Positions 15,443 to 25,059 are shown, counted from the first letter of the stretch. The stretch is DNA of 40,213 nt from Candidatus Roseilinea mizusawaensis (GCA_016841965.1 JAEANN010000006.1:1-40213); one strand, 5' to 3'. The notes: generated by a model not told the origin, from the sequence alone. Numbers and translations: made by a program.

Positions 15443-16519
15443 ATGTCTATGGCTTCAACTGCAACGCTGCGGGATGTGGCCAGGTTGGCTGGCGTATCGA
15501 TTGGCACCGCCTCTCAGGCGCTGAACAATCGCCCTAACGTCTTGCCAGAGACCCGCCAGCGTGTGTTGAAAGCAGCCCAGTCGCTGGGCTATGTTGCGCC
15601 GGTTACCTCTGCCGAGCGCCGCCCGCTGATTTCCACGATCGGCATGCTGACCAAGCACGACTACGGGCCGCCGCCCGAACTCAACTTATTCTTCTCGCAT
15701 GTTCAGGCCGGCGTGGAGATGGAGTGCCGGGCGCACAAGATCAACCTCATGTTCTCTGCGATCGAGGTGGACCAGAGCAACCGGCCAATTGAGTGGCCGC
15801 GCATGATCGATAATCGCCAGATCGATGGTCTGCTGTTGATCGGTGCGAACATCGATGCGGTAGTGCATGGGCTGCGCCGCAAGCTGGGCACGCCGATTGT
15901 GCTGGTGGATAGCTACGCTCCCGGCTATCACTTTGACAGTGTGCTGATCGATAACATCGGCGGCGCGATGCAGGCAGTCAGTTATCTGATCGACTGCGGG
16001 CATCAGCATATTGGCTTGATCGGCACCAACCCGACTTCTCCACCCGACATTTTGGAGCGGCGCGAAGGCTACCGGCGCGCATTGCACATGCGCGGCATCA
16101 CACGCGAATACATCGAGGATAGCCAGATGGAGCAGGGAGACGGCTATCGGGCTGTCAGAAATTTGTTAAAGGCCAACCCGCAGGTCTCGGCTGTGTTCGT
16201 GGCCAACGATGACACAGCTCTGGGCGTCATGAATGCTGCCCGCGATATGGGATTGAATGTGCCGGGCGATCTTTCTGTCGTGGGCTTCGACGATATTGAG
16301 CTGGCCAGGGAGGCGCATCCGGCGCTGACAACGGTGCATGTTCATAAAACCTGGCTGGGCCGGTTGGCGGTGCAACGCCTGATCGAGCGCGCCCAGTATC
16401 CCGACCAGCCCCGCATAACGGTCACCGTTGCTACACATCTCGTCGAGCGAGAGTCCACTGCCCCGAACCGCAATGCGCAGTTGAAGGAGGTGAGTGCTGC
16501 AGTTAAGACATACCCCTAA
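15443..16519 (+). CDS. LacI family transcriptional regulator
   Basis: A 358-residue regulator with the LacI helix-turn-helix at the N-terminus (about 6-55: ATLRDVARLAGVSIGTASQALNNRP, then VLKAAQSLGY) and a periplasmic-binding-protein-like sensor domain (about 65-340) with ALGVMNAARDMGLNVPGDLSVVGFDDIELA, the usual hinge and core sequence. It should repress until a sugar binds. The binding-protein gene follows 76 bp downstream on the same strand, so it probably controls the transport locus; its own promoter carries a 30-bp inverted repeat. ATG 15443 is used; ATG 15449 is equally possible and neither has a strong ribosome site. Confidence 0.95.
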   Translation: MSMASTATLRDVARLAGVSIGTASQALNNRPNVLPETRQRVLKAAQSLGYVAPVTSAERRPLISTIGMLTKHDYGPPPELNLFFSHVQAGVEMECRAHKINLMFSAIEVDQSNRPIEWPRMIDNRQIDGLLLIGANIDAVVHGLRRKLGTPIVLVDSYAPGYHFDSVLIDNIGGAMQAVSYLIDCGHQHIGLIGTNPTSPPDILERREGYRRALHMRGITREYIEDSQMEQGDGYRAVRNLLKANPQVSAVFVANDDTALGVMNAARDMGLNVPGDLSVVGFDDIELAREAHPALTTVHVHKTWLGRLAVQRLIERAQYPDQPRITVTVATHLVERESTAPNRNAQLKEVSAAVKTYP

Positions 16520-16595
16520 ATTCAACTCTTGATACCCAATCGAGTTTTGCTGTCTGTCACACTTTTTAAGTCAGGAAATAGGAGGACTAAACAGT

Positions 16596-18692
16596 ATGAG
16601 CAAAATGAGCAAATTGTCACGGCGCCGATTTTTGAAAGTGACGGCGCTGGCCGGCGGCGCGGTGGGCCTCGCGGCCTGCGCCACATCCGAGCCGCCTGCT
16701 CCTGCCCCGGCAGAGCCGGTTCAGCCCGCCCAACCGACGGCCACGGCTGCGCCGGCCCCAGCCCCCGCCACCCAAGCGCCGGCTGCAGAGGCCCCAGCAT
16801 CCAAGTTCAAGGAAGCGCCAATGCTGGCCGAGCGCGTTAAGGCCGGCGAATTGCCGCCCGTCGATGAGCGCCTGCCTGAAAGCCCGCAGGTTGTCAAGCC
16901 CCTGGTCGCCCCCGGCATGTATGGCGGCACATTGCGTCAGGGCATCGTCGGCACCAGCGTCACCTGGGGCGGCGGTCTGTACACCTTCCAGTGGGAAAAC
17001 CTGGTGCAATGGAAGCCGGACTTCTCCGACATCGAGCCAAGCATCGCCGAGCGCATCGACATCAGTCCAGATGCCAAAGAGTACACCTTCCACATTCGCA
17101 AGGGACTCAAGTGGTCCGATGGGCAGCCCTTCACATCTGATGATGTCCTGTTCTATATCCAGGACGTCATGTTCAACACAGAACTCAAACCTGGTGGGCC
17201 CGGCGCAGATTGGCTTCCCAAAGATCAGCGCGAAGGCTTCAGGGCTGAGAAGGTTGACGACTTCACTTTCAAGCTGATCTTCCCTAAGCCCTACGGTACG
17301 CTGCTCTATCAGTTGGCGACCTGGTCTGGCCGAGAGTTTGCACAATATCCAAAGCACTACCTGCAGCAGTTCCACAAGACCTACAACGAGAAGATCGACG
17401 AGCTGGTGGCGGCCGAAGGGCGCGAGAACTGGGTGCAGTTGTTCTTCGCCAAAGGCCCCGACACCTGGGGCAACCCCGACCGCTTCATGGATGTGCCCGA
17501 ATATCCATCTCTCGGCCCATGGGTGGTGGTGCAGCCGATCGGCTCCGGCACGACCGCTCGATTCGTGCGCAACCCCTACTACTGGAAGGTGGATGACCAG
17601 GGCAATCAGTTGCCCTATGCCGACGAGGTAATCATCACCGCCTACCAGGATCCCGAAACGCGTGCGCTGGCCATGCTCAACGGCGACCTAGACTTCATCA
17701 AAGACCCCGGTGAAAACAACCGCGAGCTGTACTTCGACGCGGTGAACGAAGGCAAGCCGATCAAGATTATCAGCCGCACCCCCGATGGCGGCAACACCAT
17801 GTCGATTCACTTCAACAGAGGATCGAAGAACCCGGTGTTGCGCGAGATCTTCCAGAACAAAGACTTCCGCATCGGCATGTCGCATGCCATCAATCGTCAG
17901 GAAATCATCGAGGTGGTGTTCAAGGGCCAGGGCAAGCCGGCTCAGGTGGCTCCGCTCGAGAATTCGCCCTTGTATATCGAGCGCCTGGCCAACCAGTACC
18001 TGGAATACGATGTGAAAACCGCCAATGAATATCTGGACAAGGTGCTGCCCAACAAGGATGCCAGCGGGATGCGCCTCGGGCCGGACGGCAAGCCGTTGAC
18101 GCTGATCTGGACGCTGCTTGACCAGAACTACACCGGCGGCGACGCGCGCGCCTGGTTGCAGGCGGCTGAGTTGATCGTTGGTTACTTCAAGGAAGTCGGG
18201 GTGGATGTCAAGATGGATGTAGTGTCCGATCAGGTGCTGGGCGAGCGCCGCAACACCAACGACATCGACATGTTCGCCTTCCATGGCGGCGAGGGTGGCG
18301 CCGGCATCACGGCCATTCTCGACCCGCGCTGGCACATCCCCGGCGATTACTGGGGCATGTTTAGCTGGGGCTGGGCGCCCTACCTGACCGGCGCTGAAAT
18401 CAACGAGACCATCGCGGCCAACTTCGTCGAGCCGCCGCCTGGCATGAGCGAGATCCGCGAAATGTGGTCCTTCGCCACGCAGCAGCCCACCTTCGAAGGC
18501 CAGGTGGCCGAAATGAAGAAAGTGCTAGAAGTCTCGGCAGACGAATTTTGGTGCATCGGCATTTCGCGGCCTGGCATGAGCTATCAGCCGATGAGCAAGC
18601 GCCTGAATGGCCTGCCCGACGGCGCGGTGGATGGCTGGCTGCCCGGCACGCACAAGATCATGCGCCCCGAACAGTGGTGGCTCGAAGCGTGA
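16596..18692 (+). CDS. Family 5 ABC transporter substrate-binding lipoprotein (Tat-exported)
   Basis: A 698-residue extracytoplasmic binding protein of the SBP_bac_5 type. The N-terminus has a Tat motif SRRRFLK (8-14) and a lipobox GLAAC with Cys28, then a Pro/Ala-rich linker to about residue 70, so it is probably exported folded and lipid-anchored. Family signatures: YTFHIRKGLKWSDGQPFTSDDVLFYIQDV and later VLREIFQNKDFRIGMSHAINRQEIIEVVF. The family takes up peptides, nickel or, in many thermophiles and Chloroflexota, oligosaccharides; the LacI regulator and glycoside hydrolase nearby favour oligosaccharide. GGAGGA (16581-16586) is 9 nt before ATG 16596. A strong hairpin and a heptamer array separate it from the permease genes. 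Confidence 0.95.
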   Translation: MSKMSKLSRRRFLKVTALAGGAVGLAACATSEPPAPAPAEPVQPAQPTATAAPAPAPATQAPAAEAPASKFKEAPMLAERVKAGELPPVDERLPESPQVVKPLVAPGMYGGTLRQGIVGTSVTWGGGLYTFQWENLVQWKPDFSDIEPSIAERIDISPDAKEYTFHIRKGLKWSDGQPFTSDDVLFYIQDVMFNTELKPGGPGADWLPKDQREGFRAEKVDDFTFKLIFPKPYGTLLYQLATWSGREFAQYPKHYLQQFHKTYNEKIDELVAAEGRENWVQLFFAKGPDTWGNPDRFMDVPEYPSLGPWVVVQPIGSGTTARFVRNPYYWKVDDQGNQLPYADEVIITAYQDPETRALAMLNGDLDFIKDPGENNRELYFDAVNEGKPIKIISRTPDGGNTMSIHFNRGSKNPVLREIFQNKDFRIGMSHAINRQEIIEVVFKGQGKPAQVAPLENSPLYIERLANQYLEYDVKTANEYLDKVLPNKDASGMRLGPDGKPLTLIWTLLDQNYTGGDARAWLQAAELIVGYFKEVGVDVKMDVVSDQVLGERRNTNDIDMFAFHGGEGGAGITAILDPRWHIPGDYWGMFSWGWAPYLTGAEINETIAANFVEPPPGMSEIREMWSFATQQPTFEGQVAEMKKVLEVSADEFWCIGISRPGMSYQPMSKRLNGLPDGAVDGWLPGTHKIMRPEQWWLEA

Positions 18693-18710
18693 TCTGAACG
18701 GCGCGCAAAG

Positions 18711-18755
18711 ACTACGGAATACGCAGCCTGCATTGGGGGTTGCGTATTCCGTAGT
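18711..18755 (+). other. 15-bp intercistronic hairpin after the binding-protein gene
   Basis: ACTACGGAATACGCA (18711-18725) pairs perfectly with TGCGTATTCCGTAGT (18741-18755) around a 15-nt loop, 18 bp after the binding-protein stop. No U-run follows, so it is more likely a 3'-end stabiliser or partial attenuator than a full terminator. This would leave more binding protein than permease. Confidence 0.8.
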
Positions 18756-18806
18756 GCACACTACACATTCTGTCTGTATACTACACCACCTAGTCTGTGA
18801 GTTGTG

Positions 18807-18911
18807 TACTCAGTACCCGGTACTCAGTACTCATTACTCAGTACTCATTACTCAGTACCCGGTACTCAGTACTCACTACTCATTACTCATTACTCGGTAC
18901 TCAGCACTCTT
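18807..18911 (+). repeat. Heptamer tandem array, 15 copies (TACTCAG/TACTCAT)
   Basis: Fifteen contiguous 7-mers, mainly TACTCAG and TACTCAT with TACCCGG, TACTCAC, TACTCGG and a final CACTCTT. It shares the TACTC core and period with the array at 2110-2270 and likewise ends just before a ribosome site (AAGGA, 18915-18919). Confidence 0.95.
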
Positions 18912-18928
18912 GCTAAGGATGGGTGCCC

Positions 18929-19915
18929 ATGCTGAAATTCATGCTGCGCCGCTTGTCGTATGCCGCCATCGCAGTCTTCGCCATCTCACTCGTATCGTTT
19001 GCCGTGATCCAGTTGCCGCCCGGCGACTACGTGACCGACATGGTCAACCGCATCCGCATCACCGGCGGCAAGATCGACCCGGCCTTCGAGCAGCGCATGC
19101 GCGAAGTGTATGGCTTCAACGAGCCGATGATCGTTCAATACATCAAGTGGATCAGCAATATCATCACGCGCGGTGAATTTGGCTACTCGTTTGTGTACAA
19201 GCGCGACGCCGGCGAAATGATTGGCGAGCGCTTGCCTACTACCGCGGTCATGGTGCTAGGCGCAGTCACGTTGACCTGGGCAATTGCGCTGCCGCTGGGT
19301 GTTGCTGCAGCAGTGAAAAAGCACTCTATCATTGACTACGGCGCGATCTTCATCGGCTTTGTAGGTTTGGCGGTGCCCAGCTTTATTCTGGCGATTGTGG
19401 TGATGTATCTCACCTTTCGCGCGGTGGGGCGCGTGAACATCGGGCTGTTCTCGCCCGAATTTGTAGATGCTCCGTGGAGTCTGGCCAGGCTGCTCGATCT
19501 GCTGCGCAACATGTGGCTGCCGGCCTTGTTGGCAGCTATCACCGGCATTGGCGCGCTCACTCAGACCATGCGCGCCAACCTGCTTGACGAGTTGAACAAG
19601 CCCTATGTCACCACAGCGCGCGCCAAAGGCTTGGCTGAGTGGAAGTTGCTGGCCAAGTATCCGGTGCGTCATGCGCTCAACCCGTTCGTCAGCACTATCG
19701 GCTGGCTGCTGCCTGCCCTGGTGACGGGCGATGTGATCATTTCGATCGTGCTGAATCTGCCCACGGCCGGCTCTATGTTGTACGCCGCTCTGATTCAACA
19801 AGATCAATATGTGGCAGCCGGCTTCATCCTGCTGCTCAGCACTCTGACCGTTGTTGGCACGCTGATCTCCGATCTGCTGCTGGCGTGGCTTGACCCGCGC
19901 ATCCGTCTGTCCTGA
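18929..19915 (+). CDS. ABC transporter permease (DppB/OppB type)
   Basis: A 328-residue inner-membrane permease of the peptide/oligosaccharide ABC class. The N-terminal helix MLKFMLRRLSYAAIAVFAISLVSFAVIQL is typical of DppB, followed by PPGDYV and a loop with MREVYGFNEPMIVQYIKWI. About six membrane helices are seen. The EAA loop that contacts the ATPases is in TTARAKGLAEWKLLAKYPVRHALNP. ATG 18929 lies 9 nt after AAGGA (18915-18919); a GTG at 18923 is in frame but too close. It is the first gene of the permease-ATPase block and is separated from the binding protein by a hairpin and a heptamer array. Confidence 0.95.
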   Translation: MLKFMLRRLSYAAIAVFAISLVSFAVIQLPPGDYVTDMVNRIRITGGKIDPAFEQRMREVYGFNEPMIVQYIKWISNIITRGEFGYSFVYKRDAGEMIGERLPTTAVMVLGAVTLTWAIALPLGVAAAVKKHSIIDYGAIFIGFVGLAVPSFILAIVVMYLTFRAVGRVNIGLFSPEFVDAPWSLARLLDLLRNMWLPALLAAITGIGALTQTMRANLLDELNKPYVTTARAKGLAEWKLLAKYPVRHALNPFVSTIGWLLPALVTGDVIISIVLNLPTAGSMLYAALIQQDQYVAAGFILLLSTLTVVGTLISDLLLAWLDPRIRLS

Positions 19916-19939
19916 CGCGCGCAACACGGGGTAGCACAA

Positions 19940-21085
19940 ATGGCAACACTTGCACCGGGTCTGCAAAACAAGACTGCTTCGGCGGCCGAAGTCCAGGAAG
20001 CCAAACGCAGCGTCGAGGTCGCTTCGCAGTGGAAATTAATGTGGTGGAAGTTCCGCAAAGACAAGCTGGCAATCGTCGGCAGCGTCATTGTGATCATCTT
20101 CTACACAGTAGCCGCCTTTGCGGAGTTCTTCGCCCCCAAGTCGCCGGAATTCTTCGACCCCCAGTATGTCTATGCCCCGCCCCAGCCGCTGTTCCTCTTT
20201 CTCGACGGCCAGTTCAACCCCTTCGTGTATGGCTTGAAATTCGAACGTGACCCCAAGTCGCTCAAGAAGACCTGGACAATCGACTACAACAACCGCATCC
20301 CGGTCGGTCTTTTTGTCGAAGCAGAGCCATACAAATTGCTCGGCCTTGTGCCCTGGAATGTGCACCTTTTCGGGCCAAAAGATCCGAAGCAGCCCTTCTA
20401 CCTGATCGGCGCAGACAAGAGCGGGCGTGACATGCTCAGCCGCATTATCCACGCGGCGCGCATTTCGCTGACCGTCGGCCTAATCGGCGTTTTTCTGTCG
20501 TTGCTGATCGGCGTCACCATTGGCGGCATCTCTGGCCTAGTCGGCGGCCTTGTCGATGTGGTCATCCAACGCATCATCGAGATTGTGAACTCGGTGCCCA
20601 GCTTGCCGATCATGATGGCGCTGGCGGCCATCGTGCCGCCCGGAACGCCTCCGGTGCAGGTCTACGTGATCGTCACCCTTATCCTGGCCTTATTGAGCTG
20701 GACCGGCATGGCGCGCGTGGTGCGTGGCCGATTCCTGGCGCTGCGCGAGGAGGACTTCATCTTGGCCGCTCGGCTTGACGGCGCCAAACGCAGCCGGCTG
20801 ATCTTCCGCCACATGGTGCCGTCGTTTCTCAGCCACATCATCGCCTCGATCACCATCTCCATCCCATACATGATTCTGAGCGAGACCAGCCTCAGCTTCC
20901 TGGGCATCGGATTGCGTCCGCCGGTGGTGAGCTGGGGTGTGATGTTGCGCGATGCCCAGCAGATCGCCGCCGTCGCCAACTATCCCTGGCTGCTCTTCCC
21001 GGCGCTGGCCGTCGTTATCTTTGTGCTGTCCATGAACTTCACCGGCAACGGCCTGCGCGACGCCGCCGACCCCTATGCCAATTGA
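19940..21085 (+). CDS. ABC transporter permease (DppC/OppC type)
   Basis: A 381-residue second permease of the same transporter. Features: a cytoplasmic N-terminus (about 1-45), first helix near 48-66 (LAIVGSVIVIIFYTVAAFAEF), a long extracytoplasmic insert up to about residue 150 typical of DppC, the segment LIGADKSGRDMLSRIIHAARISL, and the EAA loop LAARLDGAKRSRLIFRHMVPSF. The insert includes a stretch with PQPLFLFLDGQFNPFVYGL that is common in Chloroflexota and thermophile oligosaccharide-type homologues. The ribosome site before ATG 19940 is weak. Spacing to the first permease is 24 bp. Confidence 0.95.
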   Translation: MATLAPGLQNKTASAAEVQEAKRSVEVASQWKLMWWKFRKDKLAIVGSVIVIIFYTVAAFAEFFAPKSPEFFDPQYVYAPPQPLFLFLDGQFNPFVYGLKFERDPKSLKKTWTIDYNNRIPVGLFVEAEPYKLLGLVPWNVHLFGPKDPKQPFYLIGADKSGRDMLSRIIHAARISLTVGLIGVFLSLLIGVTIGGISGLVGGLVDVVIQRIIEIVNSVPSLPIMMALAAIVPPGTPPVQVYVIVTLILALLSWTGMARVVRGRFLALREEDFILAARLDGAKRSRLIFRHMVPSFLSHIIASITISIPYMILSETSLSFLGIGLRPPVVSWGVMLRDAQQIAAVANYPWLLFPALAVVIFVLSMNFTGNGLRDAADPYAN

Positions 21086-21154
21086 CAATTTTGGATTGCC
21101 GCATGCCCTGCGCCACTCGAGTCCAAAATCCAAGATCGAAAATCCAAAATTCCC
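21086..21154 (+). other. Spacer with AATCCAAAAT direct and inverted repeats
   Basis: ATTTTGGATT at the start of the spacer is inverted-repeated by AATCCAAAAT at its end, with further TCCAAAATC and GAAAATC copies between. A similar AAATCCAAAATC piece occurs at about 10089-10100 near the ZIP stop. A stem joining the ends could sit just before ATG 21155. Confidence 0.5.
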
Positions 21155-22195
21155 ATGAACGATTCGCTGCTTGAGTTCAAGGATTTGCGCGTGCATTTCT
21201 TCACCGACGAAGGCGTGGTGAAGGCGGTCGATGGCGTCGATCTCAGCGTGCCGCGCGGCAAGACCACCTGTATCGTGGGAGAAAGCGGCTGCGGCAAAAG
21301 TGTGATGTCGCTGGCTGCCATGCGCATCGTGCAGAAGCCCGGCCGTATTGTCAGCGGCCAGATTCTGTGGCACGGTAAAAACGGCAAGGTCACCGACCTG
21401 AGCGAGCTGTCTCCCAGCGGCCCCGATATCCGCAAGGTGCGCGGCGGCGAGATCGCCATGATCTTTCAAGAGCCGATGACCAGCCTGAGCATGTTGTATA
21501 CCATCGGGAATCAGATCGGTGAGGTCATCCGGTTGCATCAGGGCGTCTCCAAGCAAGAAGCCCGCAATCGCACAATCGAAATGCTGCGCAAGGTGCGCAT
21601 CCCTCGCCCGGAGCGGCTGGTCGACGAGTACCCCTTCCGGCTGAGCGGTGGCATGCGTCAGCGCGCCATGATCGCTATGGCCCTCTCGTGTAACCCGGCT
21701 TTGCTCATCGCCGATGAGCCAACGACAGCCCTCGATGTGACCACTCAGGCCCAAATTCTCGACCTGATGCTCGACTTGCAGCGCGAGTACGGTATGGGCA
21801 TCATGTTCATCACCCACGACCTGGGCGTGGTGGCCGAGATCGCCGACTATGTCGCAGTGATGTATCTCGGCCGGGTGGTGGAAAGCGCCGACGCTGACAC
21901 CCTTTTCAATAATCCCAAACATCCCTATACACAGGCCCTGCTGGGTTCCATTCCAAAGATCACCGCTACCCGTCAGCCTTTGGAGCCGATTCAGGGCATG
22001 GTGCCCAATCCGTTCCGCCGGCCTGCCGGTTGCAGTTTCCATCCGCGCTGTGCGCAGGCGATGGCGGCCTGCTCGGAAATTGTGCCAGAAGCCTATCGCA
22101 TTGCGGATGGCCATATTGCACGTTGCCTGCTGTACGCGGATAACCAGCCGGCCGGGGGCGAGCCGGCTCAGTCGATGATGCGTTCGATGCGTTAA
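21155..22195 (+). CDS. ABC transporter ATP-binding protein (DppD/OppD type)
   Basis: A 346-residue ATPase powering the transporter. Walker A GESGCGKS is at 42-49, signature LSGGMRQR at 163-170, Walker B LLIADEP at 183-189 and the switch His at 211. The C-terminal oligopeptide-transporter domain has the Cys pattern CSFHPRC-x6-C with C293, C299, C306 and C324, which in this class can hold an iron-sulfur cluster. Its stop codon TAA is followed directly by the ATG of the second ATPase, which points to coupled translation. No good Shine-Dalgarno is seen; the upstream spacer carries AATCCAAAAT repeats. Confidence 0.96.
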   Translation: MNDSLLEFKDLRVHFFTDEGVVKAVDGVDLSVPRGKTTCIVGESGCGKSVMSLAAMRIVQKPGRIVSGQILWHGKNGKVTDLSELSPSGPDIRKVRGGEIAMIFQEPMTSLSMLYTIGNQIGEVIRLHQGVSKQEARNRTIEMLRKVRIPRPERLVDEYPFRLSGGMRQRAMIAMALSCNPALLIADEPTTALDVTTQAQILDLMLDLQREYGMGIMFITHDLGVVAEIADYVAVMYLGRVVESADADTLFNNPKHPYTQALLGSIPKITATRQPLEPIQGMVPNPFRRPAGCSFHPRCAQAMAACSEIVPEAYRIADGHIARCLLYADNQPAGGEPAQSMMRSMR

Positions 22196-23275
22196 ATGAC
22201 ACACCGCATGACTAGACAGACCATGTCAACACAACCGGCCAGTGGCCAACAGCAGGGCGACATTCTCTTGCAGGTGCGCAACCTCAAGATGTATTTCCCG
22301 ATCGTGAAGGGCGCTTTCGGCGCTGTCAAAGGCTACGTGCGCGCCGCCGACGACATCAACTTTGACATCCGCTTTGGCGAGACGGTCGGTCTGGTGGGCG
22401 AGAGCGGCTGTGGCAAGACCACTGTCGGGCGCTGCATCGTGCGCGCCTACAAGCCGACCGGCGGGCAGATGCTGTACTATGGCAGCAACGACGGTCAGGT
22501 GGTCGATCTGGCTGAGTTGTCCGAAGACCAGGTCAGGCCCTACCGCCGCGACATCCGCATGATCTTTCAGGACCCTTATTCGTCGCTCAATCCCCGCATG
22601 CCGGTGTTTGAAAATGTGGGCGAGGGGTTGCTTAATCTGACCGATATTCGCGGCAAAGATCTGGAGGAGCGCGTCAAGGATGCCATTGTGCGCGTGGGGT
22701 TGCGACCTGAGTACATCCGGCGCTTTCCACATGCTTTCTCCGGCGGTGAACGCCAGCGCATCGTCATCGCCCGCGCGCTGGTGACTAATCCCCGCCTCGT
22801 TGTGTGTGATGAGGCTGTGGCTGCCCTCGACGTGTCCATCCGCGCTCAGGTGCTCAATCTGCTGGAAAACCTGCGCAACGATCTGAATCTGACGTACCTG
22901 TTTGTCTCGCATGACCTCAGCGTAGTCCGTTACATCTGCGACCGCGTGGTGGTGATGTACGTCGGCAAGATGGTCGAGTCGGCCCCGGTGAACGATTTGT
23001 TTGCCCGGCCTTTGCATCCCTACACCGAGGCGCTCATGTCTTCGGTGCCGATTCAGAATCCGCGCCAGCGCAACCGGGGCGCGCGCATCCGGCTGGAAGG
23101 TGAAGTAGCCGATCCATCTAATCCGCCGACCGGCTGCTACTTCCACCCGCGTTGCCGCTATGCCCAAGAACGTTGCCGGGTCGAGCAACCTGTCTTGCGC
23201 GAAGTGGCCCCGAATCGTATGGTGGCCTGCCACTTTGCCGAAGAGCTGGATTTGCAGGGCGCCATTCAGGCCTAG
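22196..23275 (+). CDS. ABC transporter ATP-binding protein (DppF/OppF type)
   Basis: A 359-residue partner ATPase. Walker A GESGCGKT is at 68-75, signature FSGGERQR at 171-178, Walker B LVVCDE at 191-196 followed by AVAALD where many relatives read PVSALD, and the switch His at about 219. The C-terminal Cys cluster CYFHPRC-x6-C is present. ATG 22196 abuts the previous stop; ATG 22208 and 22223 are also possible since the conserved part starts near residue 23. With the two permeases and the other ATPase this completes a full family-5 importer. Confidence 0.95.
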   Translation: MTHRMTRQTMSTQPASGQQQGDILLQVRNLKMYFPIVKGAFGAVKGYVRAADDINFDIRFGETVGLVGESGCGKTTVGRCIVRAYKPTGGQMLYYGSNDGQVVDLAELSEDQVRPYRRDIRMIFQDPYSSLNPRMPVFENVGEGLLNLTDIRGKDLEERVKDAIVRVGLRPEYIRRFPHAFSGGERQRIVIARALVTNPRLVVCDEAVAALDVSIRAQVLNLLENLRNDLNLTYLFVSHDLSVVRYICDRVVVMYVGKMVESAPVNDLFARPLHPYTEALMSSVPIQNPRQRNRGARIRLEGEVADPSNPPTGCYFHPRCRYAQERCRVEQPVLREVAPNRMVACHFAEELDLQGAIQA

Positions 23276-23292
23276 CCGGATCAAATGCTCTG

Positions 23293-23314
23293 ACTGCACG
23301 GCCTTGTGTGCAGT
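23293..23314 (+). other. Small hairpin between ATPase and hydrolase genes
   Basis: ACTGCAC (23293-23299) and GTGCAGT (23308-23314) form a 7-bp stem with an 8-nt loop, followed by AAATTGCT. It is too weak for a firm terminator call and also sits where the hydrolase ribosome site would be expected. Confidence 0.4.
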
Positions 23315-23322
23315 AAATTGCT

Positions 23323-25059
23323 ATGAGAAGATATCTCGCCCATTGGATTGCCTACGGCGTAGCAGCGGGGCTGTTTGCCGGTGCTTTGCTTGTGCTTCAG
23401 GCGGCCGCCTTGCCGGCGCAGCATGTGCAAGCTGCGTCAACTCCCCCGCCGCCGACGATCTCTGCCACTCCTCGCCCGACGCGCACCCCGCGCCCGACGC
23501 CATCCCCAACGCCGACCCGCATCCGTGCCGCGATCGAAGTGGGTGCCAGCGCGCCGGCCAAATCCTTCAGCCCGCGCATGCTGGGCAGCAACCTGCCGGC
23601 CTGGCTGAAAAGAGACGTGTTTGAAAATGAGACTTTTCGCCGGCGTGTCGCCGCCTCGGGCATTCGCCTGTTGCGCATTCCCGGCGGCGCGTGGGGCGAC
23701 GAATATGGCTGGTTGAGCTGCGAGACCGGCCGCGATCAGCCCGGCGCCTTTCCCTGCCGTTTCCCGTGGGCGGCGCGCCCCACCGACTTCATCAACTTTT
23801 TCAAGGCCCTTGCCGCGCAGGGCAGCCCCATCGCGCCGATGTACATTGTCAACGTCAACTACACCGCGCAGGAAGCGGCGGCGCTGGTGGCCTTTCACAA
23901 CAGCTTTGTCACCGACACCACGCCCATCGGCGTGGATATTCGCGGCACCGACTGGTATACCGCCGGGCGCTGGGCGCAACTGCGCGCTGCCGGCGGCAAC
24001 CCACAGCCCCTGCGTATCACCCTGTGGGAAATCGGCAATGAGCTGTATGGCGGCAAGCCGACCGTCAAAGGCTGCCCCCCTAACGGATGGGAGAACACAT
24101 GGACCTGCAACGGCGCTGAGTACATCGACGGCAACGCCGGACACGACGGCTTCATCAAGATGCGCGCGGCGATGCAGGCGGTCGATCCCACTATCCTCGT
24201 TGGCGCGGTCGGCCATGAATCTTCACTCGGCGCATGGAGTCGCCGCGTGTTGACGCGCGGCGGTTCGGTGATGGACTATTACGTGGTTCACACCTATCCT
24301 CAGTATTACAACTACGGCAACCCGCGCCGCGAGATCGAGCACATCCTCTCCATTCCGCAATATCTGTGGCCCAAGATCAAACGCGAAGCGGATCTGGCAT
24401 TTGCCGAGTATGCCGGCGGGCGCGCTATTCCCATCGCGCTCAATGAATTTAACATTGTGCCAGAGTGGGGCAAGACGGACTATCGCAATTACCTGAACAA
24501 GCATGTCAACGCACTGTTCATCGCCGACTCCATCGGCATGATGATCGCGCAGGGCTACGACATGGCTGCGCAATGGGATGTGATGAACGGCCCCAGCCCG
24601 GAGATGGGCGGCGGGGTGAACGAGTTTGGTCTGATGCGCGCCTACGAGTACGATCGCCAGATGACGCGCCAGCCGCAGTACTACGCCTTTCCCATCTGGG
24701 CGCGTTTTGGATTGGCGACGCTGCCGGTCACGTCGTCGGTGGACCCGGCCAAAGAGATGAGCGTGTATGCCGGTCGGCCTGAGCCAGGCGTCGTCTCGGT
24801 GTTGCTCATCAACAAGAGCGACCGCCCCGCTGACGCGCAGATCACACTGGCCGGCGCGCGCCAGATCCTCAGCGGCACGCTCGACACGCTCACGGCAGAG
24901 TCGCCCGACGCGCTGAGCGCGACGTTCAACGGCGTGGCGAATCCAAAGGATGATTTGTCCGATGCGCCGGCGCTGGCCTTGAAGGGCGTAGCCGGCAACC
25001 GCTTGCCGCACACTCTCCCACCCTATTCGATCGCCCTTTTGCGCCTGAGGGTGCGCTAG
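23323..25059 (+). CDS. Secreted glycoside hydrolase, clan-A-like (GH51/GH39-type) with Pro/Thr linker
   Basis: A 578-residue exported protein. Residues 1-38 are a signal or anchor helix, 41-66 a Pro/Thr-rich linker, and about 70-480 a catalytic barrel. LWEIGNELYG gives a likely acid/base Glu240 and IALNEFNIVP a likely nucleophile Glu375, the pattern of clan GH-A enzymes such as alpha-L-arabinofuranosidases; HTYPQYYNYG between them fits too. The last 100 residues form a beta domain (VSVLLINKSDRPADAQITL). It follows the ABC importer by 47 bp, so it may release the sugar the importer takes up. The exact GH family and substrate are not certain. No strong ribosome site precedes ATG 23323. Confidence 0.82.
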   Translation: MRRYLAHWIAYGVAAGLFAGALLVLQAAALPAQHVQAASTPPPPTISATPRPTRTPRPTPSPTPTRIRAAIEVGASAPAKSFSPRMLGSNLPAWLKRDVFENETFRRRVAASGIRLLRIPGGAWGDEYGWLSCETGRDQPGAFPCRFPWAARPTDFINFFKALAAQGSPIAPMYIVNVNYTAQEAAALVAFHNSFVTDTTPIGVDIRGTDWYTAGRWAQLRAAGGNPQPLRITLWEIGNELYGGKPTVKGCPPNGWENTWTCNGAEYIDGNAGHDGFIKMRAAMQAVDPTILVGAVGHESSLGAWSRRVLTRGGSVMDYYVVHTYPQYYNYGNPRREIEHILSIPQYLWPKIKREADLAFAEYAGGRAIPIALNEFNIVPEWGKTDYRNYLNKHVNALFIADSIGMMIAQGYDMAAQWDVMNGPSPEMGGGVNEFGLMRAYEYDRQMTRQPQYYAFPIWARFGLATLPVTSSVDPAKEMSVYAGRPEPGVVSVLLINKSDRPADAQITLAGARQILSGTLDTLTAESPDALSATFNGVANPKDDLSDAPALALKGVAGNRLPHTLPPYSIALLRLRVR

